Below are positions 9,264-18,041 of a stretch of 64,000 nt of DNA, piece by piece. The notes beneath the pieces are model-generated. The model made no database searches, had not been told where the DNA came from, and was given only the letters and a program-made list of their open reading frames with translations. Position 1 is the stretch's first letter. Every line of letters starts with the position of its first letter. Source of the DNA: Pseudomonas asgharzadehiana (GTDB lineage: Bacteria > Pseudomonadota > Gammaproteobacteria > Pseudomonadales > Pseudomonadaceae); NCBI RefSeq assembly GCF_019139815.1, contig NZ_CP077079.1, forward strand, positions 2,976,001 through 3,040,000, given 5' to 3'. A program made the position numbers and the translations under genes.

Positions 9264-9306
9264 TGCCGTGGTCCTTTGGATTATTGTTTTCAGAGCGTGC
9301 ATTAAT

Positions 9307-9349
9307 GGAATAAAAATTCCCTGAATTCAATAGATGGAATAAAAATTCA
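9307..9349. promoter_or_regulatory. Two direct-repeat palindromic operator-like sites
   Basis: TGGAATAAAAATTC occurs twice (9306-9319, 9335-9348), 29 bases apart. Copy 1 is a perfect GGAA-TAAAAA-TTCC palindrome (9307-9320); copy 2 ends TTCA. They sit 44-86 bases upstream of the Gfo/Idh/MocA start and overlap its likely promoter. The GGAA-N6-TTCC form matches the site described for Sinorhizobium meliloti IolR (RpiR family). No regulator gene is nearby. Confidence 0.55.
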
Positions 9350-9539
9350 TTCCCCCGCCGACAATCAGCCTGGCGAATGCAGCTATATTCACCACATGGC
9401 CAAAAGCCGCCAGTTAACAAAAGATAACGTAGCGCTGATTGTCAGACGATTCCAAAGCCCGATAGGATGGCCCCTGCTTCGTTCAGGCGCTCTAGATTGC
9501 AGGTTTCAGCGCCCGGCAAGGCAAGCAAAGACAAGACCT

Positions 9540-9550
9540 AACAATAATAA
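9540..9550 (+). promoter_or_regulatory. CA-motif before the YCF48 gene
   Basis: AACAATAATAA, two overlapping AAnAAnAA matches, ends 2 bases before the GGGAGAAAGG ribosome-binding region of the YCF48-type gene. Candidate Hfq/Crc translation-repression site. Confidence 0.55.
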
Positions 9551-9565
9551 ATGGGAGAAAGGTCT

Positions 9566-10621
9566 ATGAGTGAGCCTGTCATGGGTTGGGTTGTTTGCCG
9601 CCCACGCGCCGCACGCAAGGTCGCGTTGCTGGTCACAGCGCTCTCGCTGTTTGGAGCCGTCGCGTTGCCGACCGCCGTCCACGCCGCCGGCGATACCCCG
9701 GCCGGCGCAGTGTTTGCGATTGAATCCCCCAAGGCCGCCAAAGGCCTGATGATCGACGTGGTGCAGGCCGGCAAGCGCCTGGTGGCGGTCGGTGATCGCG
9801 GGCATATCCTCTATTCCGATGACCAGGGCGCCACGTGGGCCCAGGCCAAAGTGCCGACCCGGCAGTTGCTCACCGCTGTGTTTTTTGTCGATGACCAACA
9901 CGGCTGGGCCGTGGGCCACGATGCGCAAGTCCTCGCCAGCACTGACGGCGGCGCCACCTGGACCCAGCAATACCAGGACCTCAAGCGCGAAGCGCCGTTG
10001 CTCGATGTGTGGTTCAACGACGCCAATCACGGCCTGGCCGTAGGCGCCTACGGTGCGCTGATCGAAACCACCGACGGCGGCAAGACCTGGGCCGACGTCA
10101 GCGACCGCCTCGACAACGAAGACCAATATCACCTCAACGCCATCGCCTCCATCAAGGACGCCGGCCTGTTTATCGTCGGCGAGCAGGGCAGCATGTTCCG
10201 CTCCAGCGACGACGGCCAGACCTGGGAAAAGCTCGAAGGCCCCTACGAGGGCTCGTTGTTTGGCGTCATCGGCACCGCGCAAGCGCAGACACTGTTGGCC
10301 TATGGCCTGCGTGGCAACCTGTACCGGTCCACCGATTTCGGCGGCACCTGGGAGCAGGTCCCATTGAACGCCGCGCGCGGTGCCCTGGAGTTCGGCCTGT
10401 CGGGCGCGACCTTGCTGGACGATGGCTCCATCGTGGTGGTCGGCAACGGCGGCAGCGTGGTGGTCAGCCACGATGACGGCCAAACGTTCAGCGTGTTCAA
10501 TCGCCCGGACCGTATTTCACTGTCGGCGGTCACGGCAGCCGGCAACGGCAACTTGATTCTGGTCGGGCAGGGTGGCGTTCGTGTGGCCACGCCAGCCGGC
10601 GCTGAACCGACAAAACAATAA
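9566..10621 (+). CDS. YCF48-type beta-propeller protein, exported
   Basis: A 351-residue protein with an N-terminal signal peptide (hydrophobic ALLVTALSLFGAVAL, cleavage probably after VHA) and about six BNR/YCF48-like repeats, seen as YSDDQGATW, ASTDGGATW, ETTDGGKTW, RSSDDGQTW, RSTDFGGTW and SHDDGQTF. This indicates a periplasmic seven-bladed-type propeller. ATG 9566 follows GGGAGAAAGG; ATG 9551 lies upstream of that site and is rejected. It is followed after 15 bases by an MMPL/RND exporter, so the propeller probably works with that exporter. I recall this pair next to DUF1302/DUF1329 genes in other pseudomonads; those partners are absent here. Confidence 0.85.
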   Translation: MSEPVMGWVVCRPRAARKVALLVTALSLFGAVALPTAVHAAGDTPAGAVFAIESPKAAKGLMIDVVQAGKRLVAVGDRGHILYSDDQGATWAQAKVPTRQLLTAVFFVDDQHGWAVGHDAQVLASTDGGATWTQQYQDLKREAPLLDVWFNDANHGLAVGAYGALIETTDGGKTWADVSDRLDNEDQYHLNAIASIKDAGLFIVGEQGSMFRSSDDGQTWEKLEGPYEGSLFGVIGTAQAQTLLAYGLRGNLYRSTDFGGTWEQVPLNAARGALEFGLSGATLLDDGSIVVVGNGGSVVVSHDDGQTFSVFNRPDRISLSAVTAAGNGNLILVGQGGVRVATPAGAEPTKQ

Positions 10622-10624
10622 GAA
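10614..10624 (+). promoter_or_regulatory. CA-motif before the MMPL gene
   Basis: AACAATAAGAA spans the YCF48 stop codon and gives two overlapping AAnAAnAA matches, 12 bases ahead of the MMPL start. Together with the copy before the YCF48 gene it suggests both cistrons could be Hfq/Crc targets. Confidence 0.45.
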
Positions 10625-10636
10625 GGCGGGCAAAGA

Positions 10637-13012
10637 ATGAGCAGTCATCACAACGATAAAGCGACCTTTCTTGAGCGCCTGATCTTCAACAACCGCCCGG
10701 CAGTCATCGCGATCTGCGTGCTGGTGAGCGTGTTCCTGTTCTGGCAGGCAACCCTGATTCGCCCCTCCACCAGCTTTGAAAAGATGATCCCCCTCAAGCA
10801 CCCCTTCATCGAAAAGATGATGGAACACCGCAACGACCTGGCCAACCTGGGCAACACGGTGCGCATTTCGGTGGAGGCCAAGGACGGCGACATCTTTACC
10901 AAGGACTACATGGAGACCCTGCGCCAGATCAACGACGAGGTGTTCTACATCTCCGGCGTCGACCGCTCGGGCCTCAAGTCGCTGTGGAGCCCCAGCGTAC
11001 GCTGGACCGAAGTGACCGAAGAAGGTTTTGCCGGCGGCGAAGTCATCCCGCAAAGCTACAACGGCTCGCCGCAAAGCCTCGACCAACTGCGCAACAACGT
11101 ACTCAAGTCCGGCCAGGTCGGGCGCCTGGTGGCCAACGATTTCAAGTCGAGCATCGTCGACATTCCGCTGCTGGAGGCCTACCCGGACCCGCAGGACCAG
11201 GGCAAGTTGCTGGCCCTGGACTACCGCAAGTTCTCCCATGAGCTCGAAGACAAGATCCGCGACAAGTTCGAAGCGCAGAACCCCAACGTCAAGATCCACA
11301 TCGTCGGCTTCGCCAAGAAGGTCGGCGACCTGATCGACGGCCTGGTGATGGTGGTGTTGTTCTTCGGCATCGCGTTTGTCATCACCCTGGTGCTGTTGCT
11401 GTGGTTTACCAACTGCCTGCGCAGCACCGTCGCGGTGTTGAGCACAACGCTGGTGGCGGTGGTCTGGCAACTCGGGCTGATGCATTTCTTCGGCTTCGGG
11501 CTCGACCCGTACTCGATGCTGGTGCCGTTTTTGATCTTCGCCATTGGTATTTCCCACGGCGTGCAGAAGATCAACGGCATCGCCCTGCAATCGAGCGAGG
11601 CAGACAACGCACTCACCGCCGCACGGCGCACCTTCCGGCAACTGTTCCTGCCGGGGATGATCGCGATCCTGGCGGATGCGGTGGGCTTCATTACCCTGCT
11701 GATCATCGACATCGGCGTGATCCGCGAACTGGCCATCGGCGCGTCCATCGGCGTGGCGGTGATCGTGTTTACCAACCTGATCCTGCTGCCGGTGGCGATT
11801 TCCTATGCCGGCATCAGCCACCGCGCCATTGCCAGGAGCAAAAAGGACGCGCACCGTGACCATCCGTTCTGGCGCCTGCTGTCCAGGTTCGCCAGCGCCA
11901 AAGTGGCACCGGTTTCGATCCTGCTGGCGCTGGTCGCCTTTGGCGGCGGCCTCTGGTACAGCCAGAACCTGAAGATCGGCGACCTCGACCAAGGCGCACC
12001 GGAACTGCGCCCGGACTCGCGTTACAACAAAGACAACAACTTCATCATCAGCAACTACTCCACCAGCTCCGACGTGCTGGTGGTGATGGTCAAGACCAAG
12101 GCCGAAGGCTGCTCGCGCTATGAAGCCATGGCGCCCATCGACCAGTTGATGTGGAAGATGCAGAACACCGAGGGCGTGCAGTCGGCGATCTCGCTGGTGA
12201 CGGTGTCCAAGCAGATGATCAAGGGCATGAACGAAGGCAACCTGAAATGGGAAACCCTGTCGCGCAACCCGGATGTGTTGAACAACTCCATCGCGCGTGC
12301 CGATGGCCTGTACAACAACAATTGCTCGCTGGCGCCGGTGCTGGTGTTCCTCAACGACCACAAGACCGAAACCCTCGACCGCGCGGTGCATGCGGTGCAG
12401 GCGTTCGCCAGGGAGAACAACAAGGACGGCCTGGAATTCATCCTCGCCGCCGGTAATGCCGGCATCGAAGCGGCCACCAATGAAGTGATCAAAGAGTCGG
12501 AGCTGACCATTCTGATTCTGGTGTATCTGTGCGTGGCGACCATGTGCATGATCACCTTCCGCTCCTGGGCCGCGACCCTGTGCATCGTGCTGCCGTTGGT
12601 GCTGACCTCGGTGCTGGGCAACGCGCTGATGGCGTTCATGGGCATCGGCGTCAAGGTCGCGACCTTGCCGGTGGTGGCGTTGGGCGTGGGCATCGGCGTG
12701 GACTACGGCATCTACATCTACAGCCGCCTGGAAAGCTTTTTGCGTGCGGGCCTGCCGTTGCAGGAAGCCTATTACCAGACGCTCAAGTCCACCGGTAAAG
12801 CCGTGCTGTTCACCGGCCTGTGCCTGGCCATCGGCGTGTGCACCTGGATCTTCTCGGCGATCAAGTTCCAGGCCGACATGGGCCTGATGCTGACCTTCAT
12901 GCTGTTGTGGAACATGTTCGGGGCGCTGTGGCTGCTGCCGGCACTGGCGCGGTTCCTGATCAAACCCGAGAAACTCGCGGGCCAGAAGGGCAATTCGTTG
13001 TTTGCCCACTGA
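10637..13012 (+). CDS. MMPL/RND-family exporter (HAE-3-like)
   Basis: A 791-residue inner-membrane transporter of the RND superfamily. One N-terminal TM helix (about 24-42) is followed by a periplasmic loop, a cluster of helices at about 235-400, a second large periplasmic domain (about 440-615) and a second helix cluster (about 620-780): the duplicated 1+5 / 1+5 RND plan. GVGIGVDYGIYIYSR is the conserved sterol-sensing/MMPL helix motif. It is smaller than HAE-1 multidrug pumps (about 1,040) and has no adjacent membrane-fusion protein, fitting HAE-3/MMPL exporters of lipids or hopanoids. Substrate unknown. It shares a transcription unit with the YCF48-type propeller and ends at a strong terminator. 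Confidence 0.87.
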   Translation: MSSHHNDKATFLERLIFNNRPAVIAICVLVSVFLFWQATLIRPSTSFEKMIPLKHPFIEKMMEHRNDLANLGNTVRISVEAKDGDIFTKDYMETLRQINDEVFYISGVDRSGLKSLWSPSVRWTEVTEEGFAGGEVIPQSYNGSPQSLDQLRNNVLKSGQVGRLVANDFKSSIVDIPLLEAYPDPQDQGKLLALDYRKFSHELEDKIRDKFEAQNPNVKIHIVGFAKKVGDLIDGLVMVVLFFGIAFVITLVLLLWFTNCLRSTVAVLSTTLVAVVWQLGLMHFFGFGLDPYSMLVPFLIFAIGISHGVQKINGIALQSSEADNALTAARRTFRQLFLPGMIAILADAVGFITLLIIDIGVIRELAIGASIGVAVIVFTNLILLPVAISYAGISHRAIARSKKDAHRDHPFWRLLSRFASAKVAPVSILLALVAFGGGLWYSQNLKIGDLDQGAPELRPDSRYNKDNNFIISNYSTSSDVLVVMVKTKAEGCSRYEAMAPIDQLMWKMQNTEGVQSAISLVTVSKQMIKGMNEGNLKWETLSRNPDVLNNSIARADGLYNNNCSLAPVLVFLNDHKTETLDRAVHAVQAFARENNKDGLEFILAAGNAGIEAATNEVIKESELTILILVYLCVATMCMITFRSWAATLCIVLPLVLTSVLGNALMAFMGIGVKVATLPVVALGVGIGVDYGIYIYSRLESFLRAGLPLQEAYYQTLKSTGKAVLFTGLCLAIGVCTWIFSAIKFQADMGLMLTFMLLWNMFGALWLLPALARFLIKPEKLAGQKGNSLFAH

Positions 13013-13037
13013 CGCGGCCGCGACGCCGTTGAAATGC

Positions 13038-13070
13038 AACGCCCGACCTTGACCGTCGGGCGTTTTGTTT
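13038..13070 (+). terminator. Intrinsic terminator after MMPL gene
   Basis: ACGCCCGAC (13039-13047) pairs with GTCGGGCGT (13055-13063), followed by TTTTGTTT. Because a T-rich tract also occurs on the opposite strand, it may serve the convergent giant gene as well. Confidence 0.9.
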
Positions 13071-13080
13071 GGCGCCGCGA

Positions 13081-16000
13081 TCAGCGCGGGCCGCTGCGTG
13101 GCGCAATCGCCAGGAACAACTGGTCCACGGGGGGCGTGATCAGCACGTAAAGAATCTGGCGCACCGGCTCGGTGCCCGGCAACGCCGCCTGTACGTGAGC
13201 TTTGAGCAGATCCTTCTGCGTGTATTTGCGCTGCTCGGCCAGTTTCAGATGCGCCCGCGTGTAGTCCGCCGGCGCCGCGTCGGCGGTGGCGTAGTGGAAA
13301 TGCGCATACCACAGCACCGTCGGCGGTTTGGGGGTTTTGTCATACACCGCGTACTCGGTGAAAAAATCTCCACTGAGGGTGGGCCGTTGCGGGTCGGCCG
13401 GGCTTGTCAGGTTGATGTCGATCTCACCCTGGCGCCATAAATAATCCAGGCTCTCCTGCGTCGGCCATTGCCGTTTGTAGGCCGCGCTGCATACCCGTTG
13501 CGCCATGCGCTGCATGTCCCTGGCATTGGCCTTGAAGTCATCGATCAGGTCGTTGGCCGTGGGTTTGTCCAGATGCTCGCGCGCCACTTCATCGGCGAGC
13601 GCCGTGAGTTGGGCGGCCTGGCTATTGAGCAGGGCATCCCAGTCGCCGGGGTTGACGGTTTGCCGGGTACTCGGTGATTCGAGGGCTTGTTGTTGGGCCG
13701 CAATGACGCGTTCGATCGCGGCGCGCCCGTTGATCAACGCCTGTCCGAGGGTTTTGAGCGTGGCCAACTCGCGGGCCGGTGCAACCGGCGGCGCGGCGGT
13801 AGGTTGCGGTTCGCGCACGTCGGTCCAGCCGTCCGGGCGCTGTTCGAACGTGGTGACGGTGGTGCCGGAGAGTGCATCGCTGATGGTGTAGCGTTCGACT
13901 TTGACCTGAGCATCGGCCGGCTGGAGTTCGCCGATGAGGTATTGCTTGCCGGCGGTTTTGAACACGCGCTTGGTGGCTGCCTTGGGCCGCAGGGTTTTGG
14001 ACAGCGGCAGTTGCACCTCCAGCTGTTCCTGTTTGCGCACCACCGCTTCCAGCTCGTTTTGCGCCAAGGTGCGTGCGTAGTGAAGACCTTCAAGCAACCG
14101 CGCGCTGGCGGGTTTGAGGCGGTTGGGGTTGATGAGTTTAAGCGCCTGGATCGCACTTTCGTATTCGCGGTAGTTGTCGAGGACGGTCTCGTACACGCCG
14201 CGCTGGTCTTCCAGTGGGTAGTCCGCGCTGCTGCGCACTTCGATGTGTGAAAACAGCGCCTGGATCAAGGCACCGGGCTTCAGGCGCTCGACATAAAAGG
14301 CCTCCTGCGCCGGCAGCATTCTGCCGATCTCAACGCTGGCCTTGATGAGGGGGATCAACGCCCGCAGCTTCAAGCTGTCAGGGAAAAACTCCTGAGGGTT
14401 GGTGATTTGTGCGAGCAGTTGCTGACGCATGGCGCGACCCGCGGCTGAGTCCTGCTCCAGTTGATCCAGGGTGGTTTCTATCTTGCGCGTGGACTCGGCC
14501 ATACGCTCGATGGCGTCCGCCAGGCTGATCGATTGAGCCACGTATTGCTCAAACGCGGTGTTATCGCCCCACAGGTTGTCGATCACCATGCGTTCGCTCA
14601 GGGCCAGCATGGATTCGCCGCGATCGGTCATTTGCAGGTTGCGCGCCCACTCGACCTGATAGAAGTGCAGGGCCATCTGTTGTTCGCCGATGGTCTTCAG
14701 CACTTTGGCCCGGTCTTGCACGTTGCCGGCGGCGCCTGCGACTTTTTCCAGGGATTGGCCGACCTGAACCAGTTCCAGGCGTGAGGGCAGTGATTGGTCG
14801 AATTGGGTTTGCAGGGCGTCGAGCAGAATGTCGTAGTGGGCCCGGCGCTTGGCGTAGTCCTGCATCTCGCGCAGGTGTCGCGCCTGCAAGGCCGGCTGCT
14901 GTGCCTCGCTGGCGTTTTGCAGCAGCGTCCACACCAGGCGCAGTGTGTCGGCTTGTTTTTTCAGGGCCTTATAGGCGCTGTTCATGCGCGCCTGGGACTC
15001 GAGGTAGGTGTGCATCCTGGGCGTTATTTCAAGGCTCAACGCTTGCATGCGATCCACCAGTTCCTGGGTCTTGCGCCGGTTTGCCTCGCGTAGGGCGGCG
15101 ATGCGTTTCGGCCCGCCGCCTTCGAGTTTGAGGCCGCGATCCAAGGTCCAGTGGCCGCGCCCGTCGGTCTTGAGTTTGATCCCTGGATGCGCGGGTTTTT
15201 GCGGATGAACGATGAACACCTCGCCAAACCCCGGAACCACGTTGACCTGAAAGAGCAGGCCGCCCACCGAGGCATGCCAATGCCCGTCAATTTTGTACAG
15301 GCCCTTGAGCGCGCCCAGGCTGACGGGCTCCGGCACAGGTGTGGGCCAGGCGACCTTGACTTCAAGCAGCTTTTCCAACAAGCGCGCCGCTGCTGCATCG
15401 CTGGCCAGCGAACGGTCAAAATCGAGCAGCGTATGACCGCCGCCCGGTGGTTCGGCGGGCAGGCCGAAGGCCCCGCGTTTGACCGTCGGCAGGGCTGGGG
15501 AGGCTTCGCCTGGCGTGCGTCTCAACGGCAGCCGGGCAAGGGCCCGTTGGTGAGCGTGCTCATCGATGATCGGGCGCGGCGATGCAGAGGTGGAGGTGAC
15601 CTGATGGACCAGCACCATTGCGGTGTTCAGCAGCAAGTCGACCCAGGCCAGTTCCCGGGCGATCGGGTCATTGCTGGCCAAGGCCGGCAGATCCTGGGCC
15701 AGGCCCTGCGCCAGTTGCAACAGCCAGCCCGCTGCCGCCAAGGGCCCGCGTACCAACATCAACAAGGTGTTGAAGCCCAACTGCGCGCCTTCCAGGATCA
15801 GCTTCCAGCGGCTTTCGGCATTGGAGGTCGACTCGCGGTCAGCCTGCTCCAGCAATTGGCGCGCCTCGCTAGTAAACAGGTATTCCATCAATTGGCCATT
15901 GGTCAGCGACTGCAGGATTTCGTCGTTGCTTTCATCGAAGGGGTCGGCCAGTTTTGCCGGTTTCGGCACGGCGGGCAGCGGGTCGAATTCCGCGCCGATG

Positions 16001-17952
16001 CCGCCGATGCGCACGTAATGCGGTTGCGTGAAGCCGCCGTTGCTGTAAATGGCGCGTGCGCTGTCGGCCAGCCAGGCCAGCACACTGTCCTGCAACTCGC
16101 CCGGTTGCACGATGGCCGCCAGCAACTGCTCGCGGCTGCTGAACTCCATCAACGCTTGGGCATAGGCCGGGCGATACAGCAGGTGCGGCCCGGACAGCCC
16201 GTTACGGGGCTCGATGATGAACATGTGTTGCACCACGTCCGCCGTGGCGCCGGGTTTACGCGCAAAGGCCAGCGGGCGCATGACGATCTCGTTGTCATCG
16301 ACATATCGCTCGGCGTGGCTGGCGCCGACCACGGCGGCGGCATACTCGAAGCCTTTGGGGGTCAAACCCGCTTCGCGCTTTGTCGCGTGTTCCAGCGCCT
16401 GGCTTTTCAGTTGAAGCGGGCGCTGGGCGATGAACAGGCGTTTACGCTGCTGTGCCGCGTCGGTGTCGCCCAGCAGTTCGCGGCGAATATAGTTGGGGTA
16501 ATTGCGGCCGACGTCGACCCGTTGCACCAGTTGCGCCACCACGTCCGGCGTCAACCACGCTTCAATCGCCTGGCCGTCGGTACTGCGCACGGTCATGCGG
16601 CCTTGGGGCTTGCCCGACAGGTTGTTCAAGGCCAGGTCCACCAGGCTCATGCGCACGGGCTCGATGTAGCCGCTGCCGAGGCTACCTACCGGCACGGCGA
16701 AGCTCAGTTGCAGGTTGTCGGCCTGGTAAATCGAGACGCCGGATTCGCAGGTGCGCTGGCCCGTCAGCCAGGCATTGCGCGCCAGGCACAGCTGGTTGTT
16801 CAGATGTTGCGTGGCATAGCTGCGGATACTGTGCAGGCCGTCCAGCCAGGTTTTACCCGCATGCACGCGCCGGGCGCTGGCTTGTTCAAGCAGGCATTGG
16901 CGGTAGGCAAAGCGCGCGCCGGCCGATGCGTGCTGCAACCAGCCGGGCAGGGCGGTACGCAGGGTTGCCAGGGACTGGGGCGGCGTGTCGGCTGGAGGGT
17001 CAAGTTGTGCGGCGGGGTCGGTGAGGCTATGGAACACCTGCTCAAGCTCGTTAAGGGGCGTGACGACGCTCAAGTCGATGGCCGCGAGGTTGTCCAGGTG
17101 TTCGTTGAGGATCAGCGCGGCCTGCACTTCAAAAATATTGCCGTCGGGCTCGTACAGGTGCCAGGTCAGGCTGTCGGCGACGTACTGCTGCGCCATGCGC
17201 CGGCCCCAGGCTTCGCCGAAGGCGTCCAGGCTGGCGAAGCTGTCGATCCGGCCTTGCAGGCTGCACAGCCACACCTGCTCGCCGTCGACCAGCACAATAT
17301 CGCTCGATTGCAGCGTCACGCGGGTGTCGCCATGCGCCAGCCGGGTCTCCACGCTGTAGGCATGCAGCGAAGCCAGCGGGCCGGTGTGCCGGTTGCGGGT
17401 TTCCCGCGCGGGGTAGTCGGCCAGGTGTATAAGGCGTTGCAGTGCGTGGGCATCGCTGCCTGTTTGGCGGATCGCCGAGGTGCGCAGCCGGCCCTGCAAC
17501 ACAGCGGCCAACCACTGCCAGCGGCTGCCGTCTGCGTCGCTGGGTTGGTTCCAGTAGGCGGTCAAGGCGTCTTGAAAACCCACCGCCAGGATCAGCGGCA
17601 GTTCGCGGATGAGCGCGCTGATCACCGTCAGGTCGTAGCTGCGTGGCCCGTTGGACTCGAAGGTGAGGCGGGTGCCGGTGGCGTCACTCAGGTAGGCATC
17701 GAGGCCGCTGTGTGACGCCAGGTCAGGCAGGCGTTGCGTGGCGAGGTAGTCCAGCGCGGCGCTGAGCAGCGGTGTCAGGCCACGCCCGCCGCCGTCACGG
17801 GGCAGCGCCAGGCGCAGCGACGTGACGGGCAACGTCAACGGTGGGTATTTCTCCTTGAGGTTGTCGGCCAGCAGGCGCTCGACCACCGAGCGTAAGCTGG
17901 GGCGCGTGGCAAATTGGGCTTCAACGGCGGATTTCACAGGGTTGTCAGTCAC
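13081..17952 (-). CDS. Giant dermonecrotic-toxin-domain (DUF6543-like) protein A
   Basis: A 1,623-residue protein starting at GTG 17952 with AGGA 6 bases upstream. Residues about 1-620 match what I remember of the 'dermonecrotic toxin domain' (DUF6543) in Pseudomonas NEL-type E3 ligase effectors: SLVDLALNNLSGKPQG, WLTPDVVAQLV, VDVGRNYP, HLLYRPAYAQ (about 592) and NGGFTQPHYVR. A hydrophobic hairpin with FNTLLMLVRGP lies at about 727-790. Next come a beta-rich GLYKIDGHWH domain (about 905-975), a long helical coiled-coil-like region (about 990-1400) and a C-terminal LWYAHFHY / ADYTRAHLK module (about 1547). No leucine-rich repeats, NEL domain or signal peptide is seen. The downstream paralogue shares the whole plan. 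Role as effector or toxin is inferred; target and secretion route are unknown. Confidence 0.75.
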   Translation of the reverse strand: MTDNPVKSAVEAQFATRPSLRSVVERLLADNLKEKYPPLTLPVTSLRLALPRDGGGRGLTPLLSAALDYLATQRLPDLASHSGLDAYLSDATGTRLTFESNGPRSYDLTVISALIRELPLILAVGFQDALTAYWNQPSDADGSRWQWLAAVLQGRLRTSAIRQTGSDAHALQRLIHLADYPARETRNRHTGPLASLHAYSVETRLAHGDTRVTLQSSDIVLVDGEQVWLCSLQGRIDSFASLDAFGEAWGRRMAQQYVADSLTWHLYEPDGNIFEVQAALILNEHLDNLAAIDLSVVTPLNELEQVFHSLTDPAAQLDPPADTPPQSLATLRTALPGWLQHASAGARFAYRQCLLEQASARRVHAGKTWLDGLHSIRSYATQHLNNQLCLARNAWLTGQRTCESGVSIYQADNLQLSFAVPVGSLGSGYIEPVRMSLVDLALNNLSGKPQGRMTVRSTDGQAIEAWLTPDVVAQLVQRVDVGRNYPNYIRRELLGDTDAAQQRKRLFIAQRPLQLKSQALEHATKREAGLTPKGFEYAAAVVGASHAERYVDDNEIVMRPLAFARKPGATADVVQHMFIIEPRNGLSGPHLLYRPAYAQALMEFSSREQLLAAIVQPGELQDSVLAWLADSARAIYSNGGFTQPHYVRIGGIGAEFDPLPAVPKPAKLADPFDESNDEILQSLTNGQLMEYLFTSEARQLLEQADRESTSNAESRWKLILEGAQLGFNTLLMLVRGPLAAAGWLLQLAQGLAQDLPALASNDPIARELAWVDLLLNTAMVLVHQVTSTSASPRPIIDEHAHQRALARLPLRRTPGEASPALPTVKRGAFGLPAEPPGGGHTLLDFDRSLASDAAAARLLEKLLEVKVAWPTPVPEPVSLGALKGLYKIDGHWHASVGGLLFQVNVVPGFGEVFIVHPQKPAHPGIKLKTDGRGHWTLDRGLKLEGGGPKRIAALREANRRKTQELVDRMQALSLEITPRMHTYLESQARMNSAYKALKKQADTLRLVWTLLQNASEAQQPALQARHLREMQDYAKRRAHYDILLDALQTQFDQSLPSRLELVQVGQSLEKVAGAAGNVQDRAKVLKTIGEQQMALHFYQVEWARNLQMTDRGESMLALSERMVIDNLWGDNTAFEQYVAQSISLADAIERMAESTRKIETTLDQLEQDSAAGRAMRQQLLAQITNPQEFFPDSLKLRALIPLIKASVEIGRMLPAQEAFYVERLKPGALIQALFSHIEVRSSADYPLEDQRGVYETVLDNYREYESAIQALKLINPNRLKPASARLLEGLHYARTLAQNELEAVVRKQEQLEVQLPLSKTLRPKAATKRVFKTAGKQYLIGELQPADAQVKVERYTISDALSGTTVTTFEQRPDGWTDVREPQPTAAPPVAPARELATLKTLGQALINGRAAIERVIAAQQQALESPSTRQTVNPGDWDALLNSQAAQLTALADEVAREHLDKPTANDLIDDFKANARDMQRMAQRVCSAAYKRQWPTQESLDYLWRQGEIDINLTSPADPQRPTLSGDFFTEYAVYDKTPKPPTVLWYAHFHYATADAAPADYTRAHLKLAEQRKYTQKDLLKAHVQAALPGTEPVRQILYVLITPPVDQLFLAIAPRSGPR

Positions 17953-18041
17953 AGGTATTCCTTTACGAGAGAGAAGGGATGCCTGTGTACGTTAAGGCCC
18001 GCTGGACCACCCAGGTGTTAGCCGGCTACCGCTGTTCGCCT

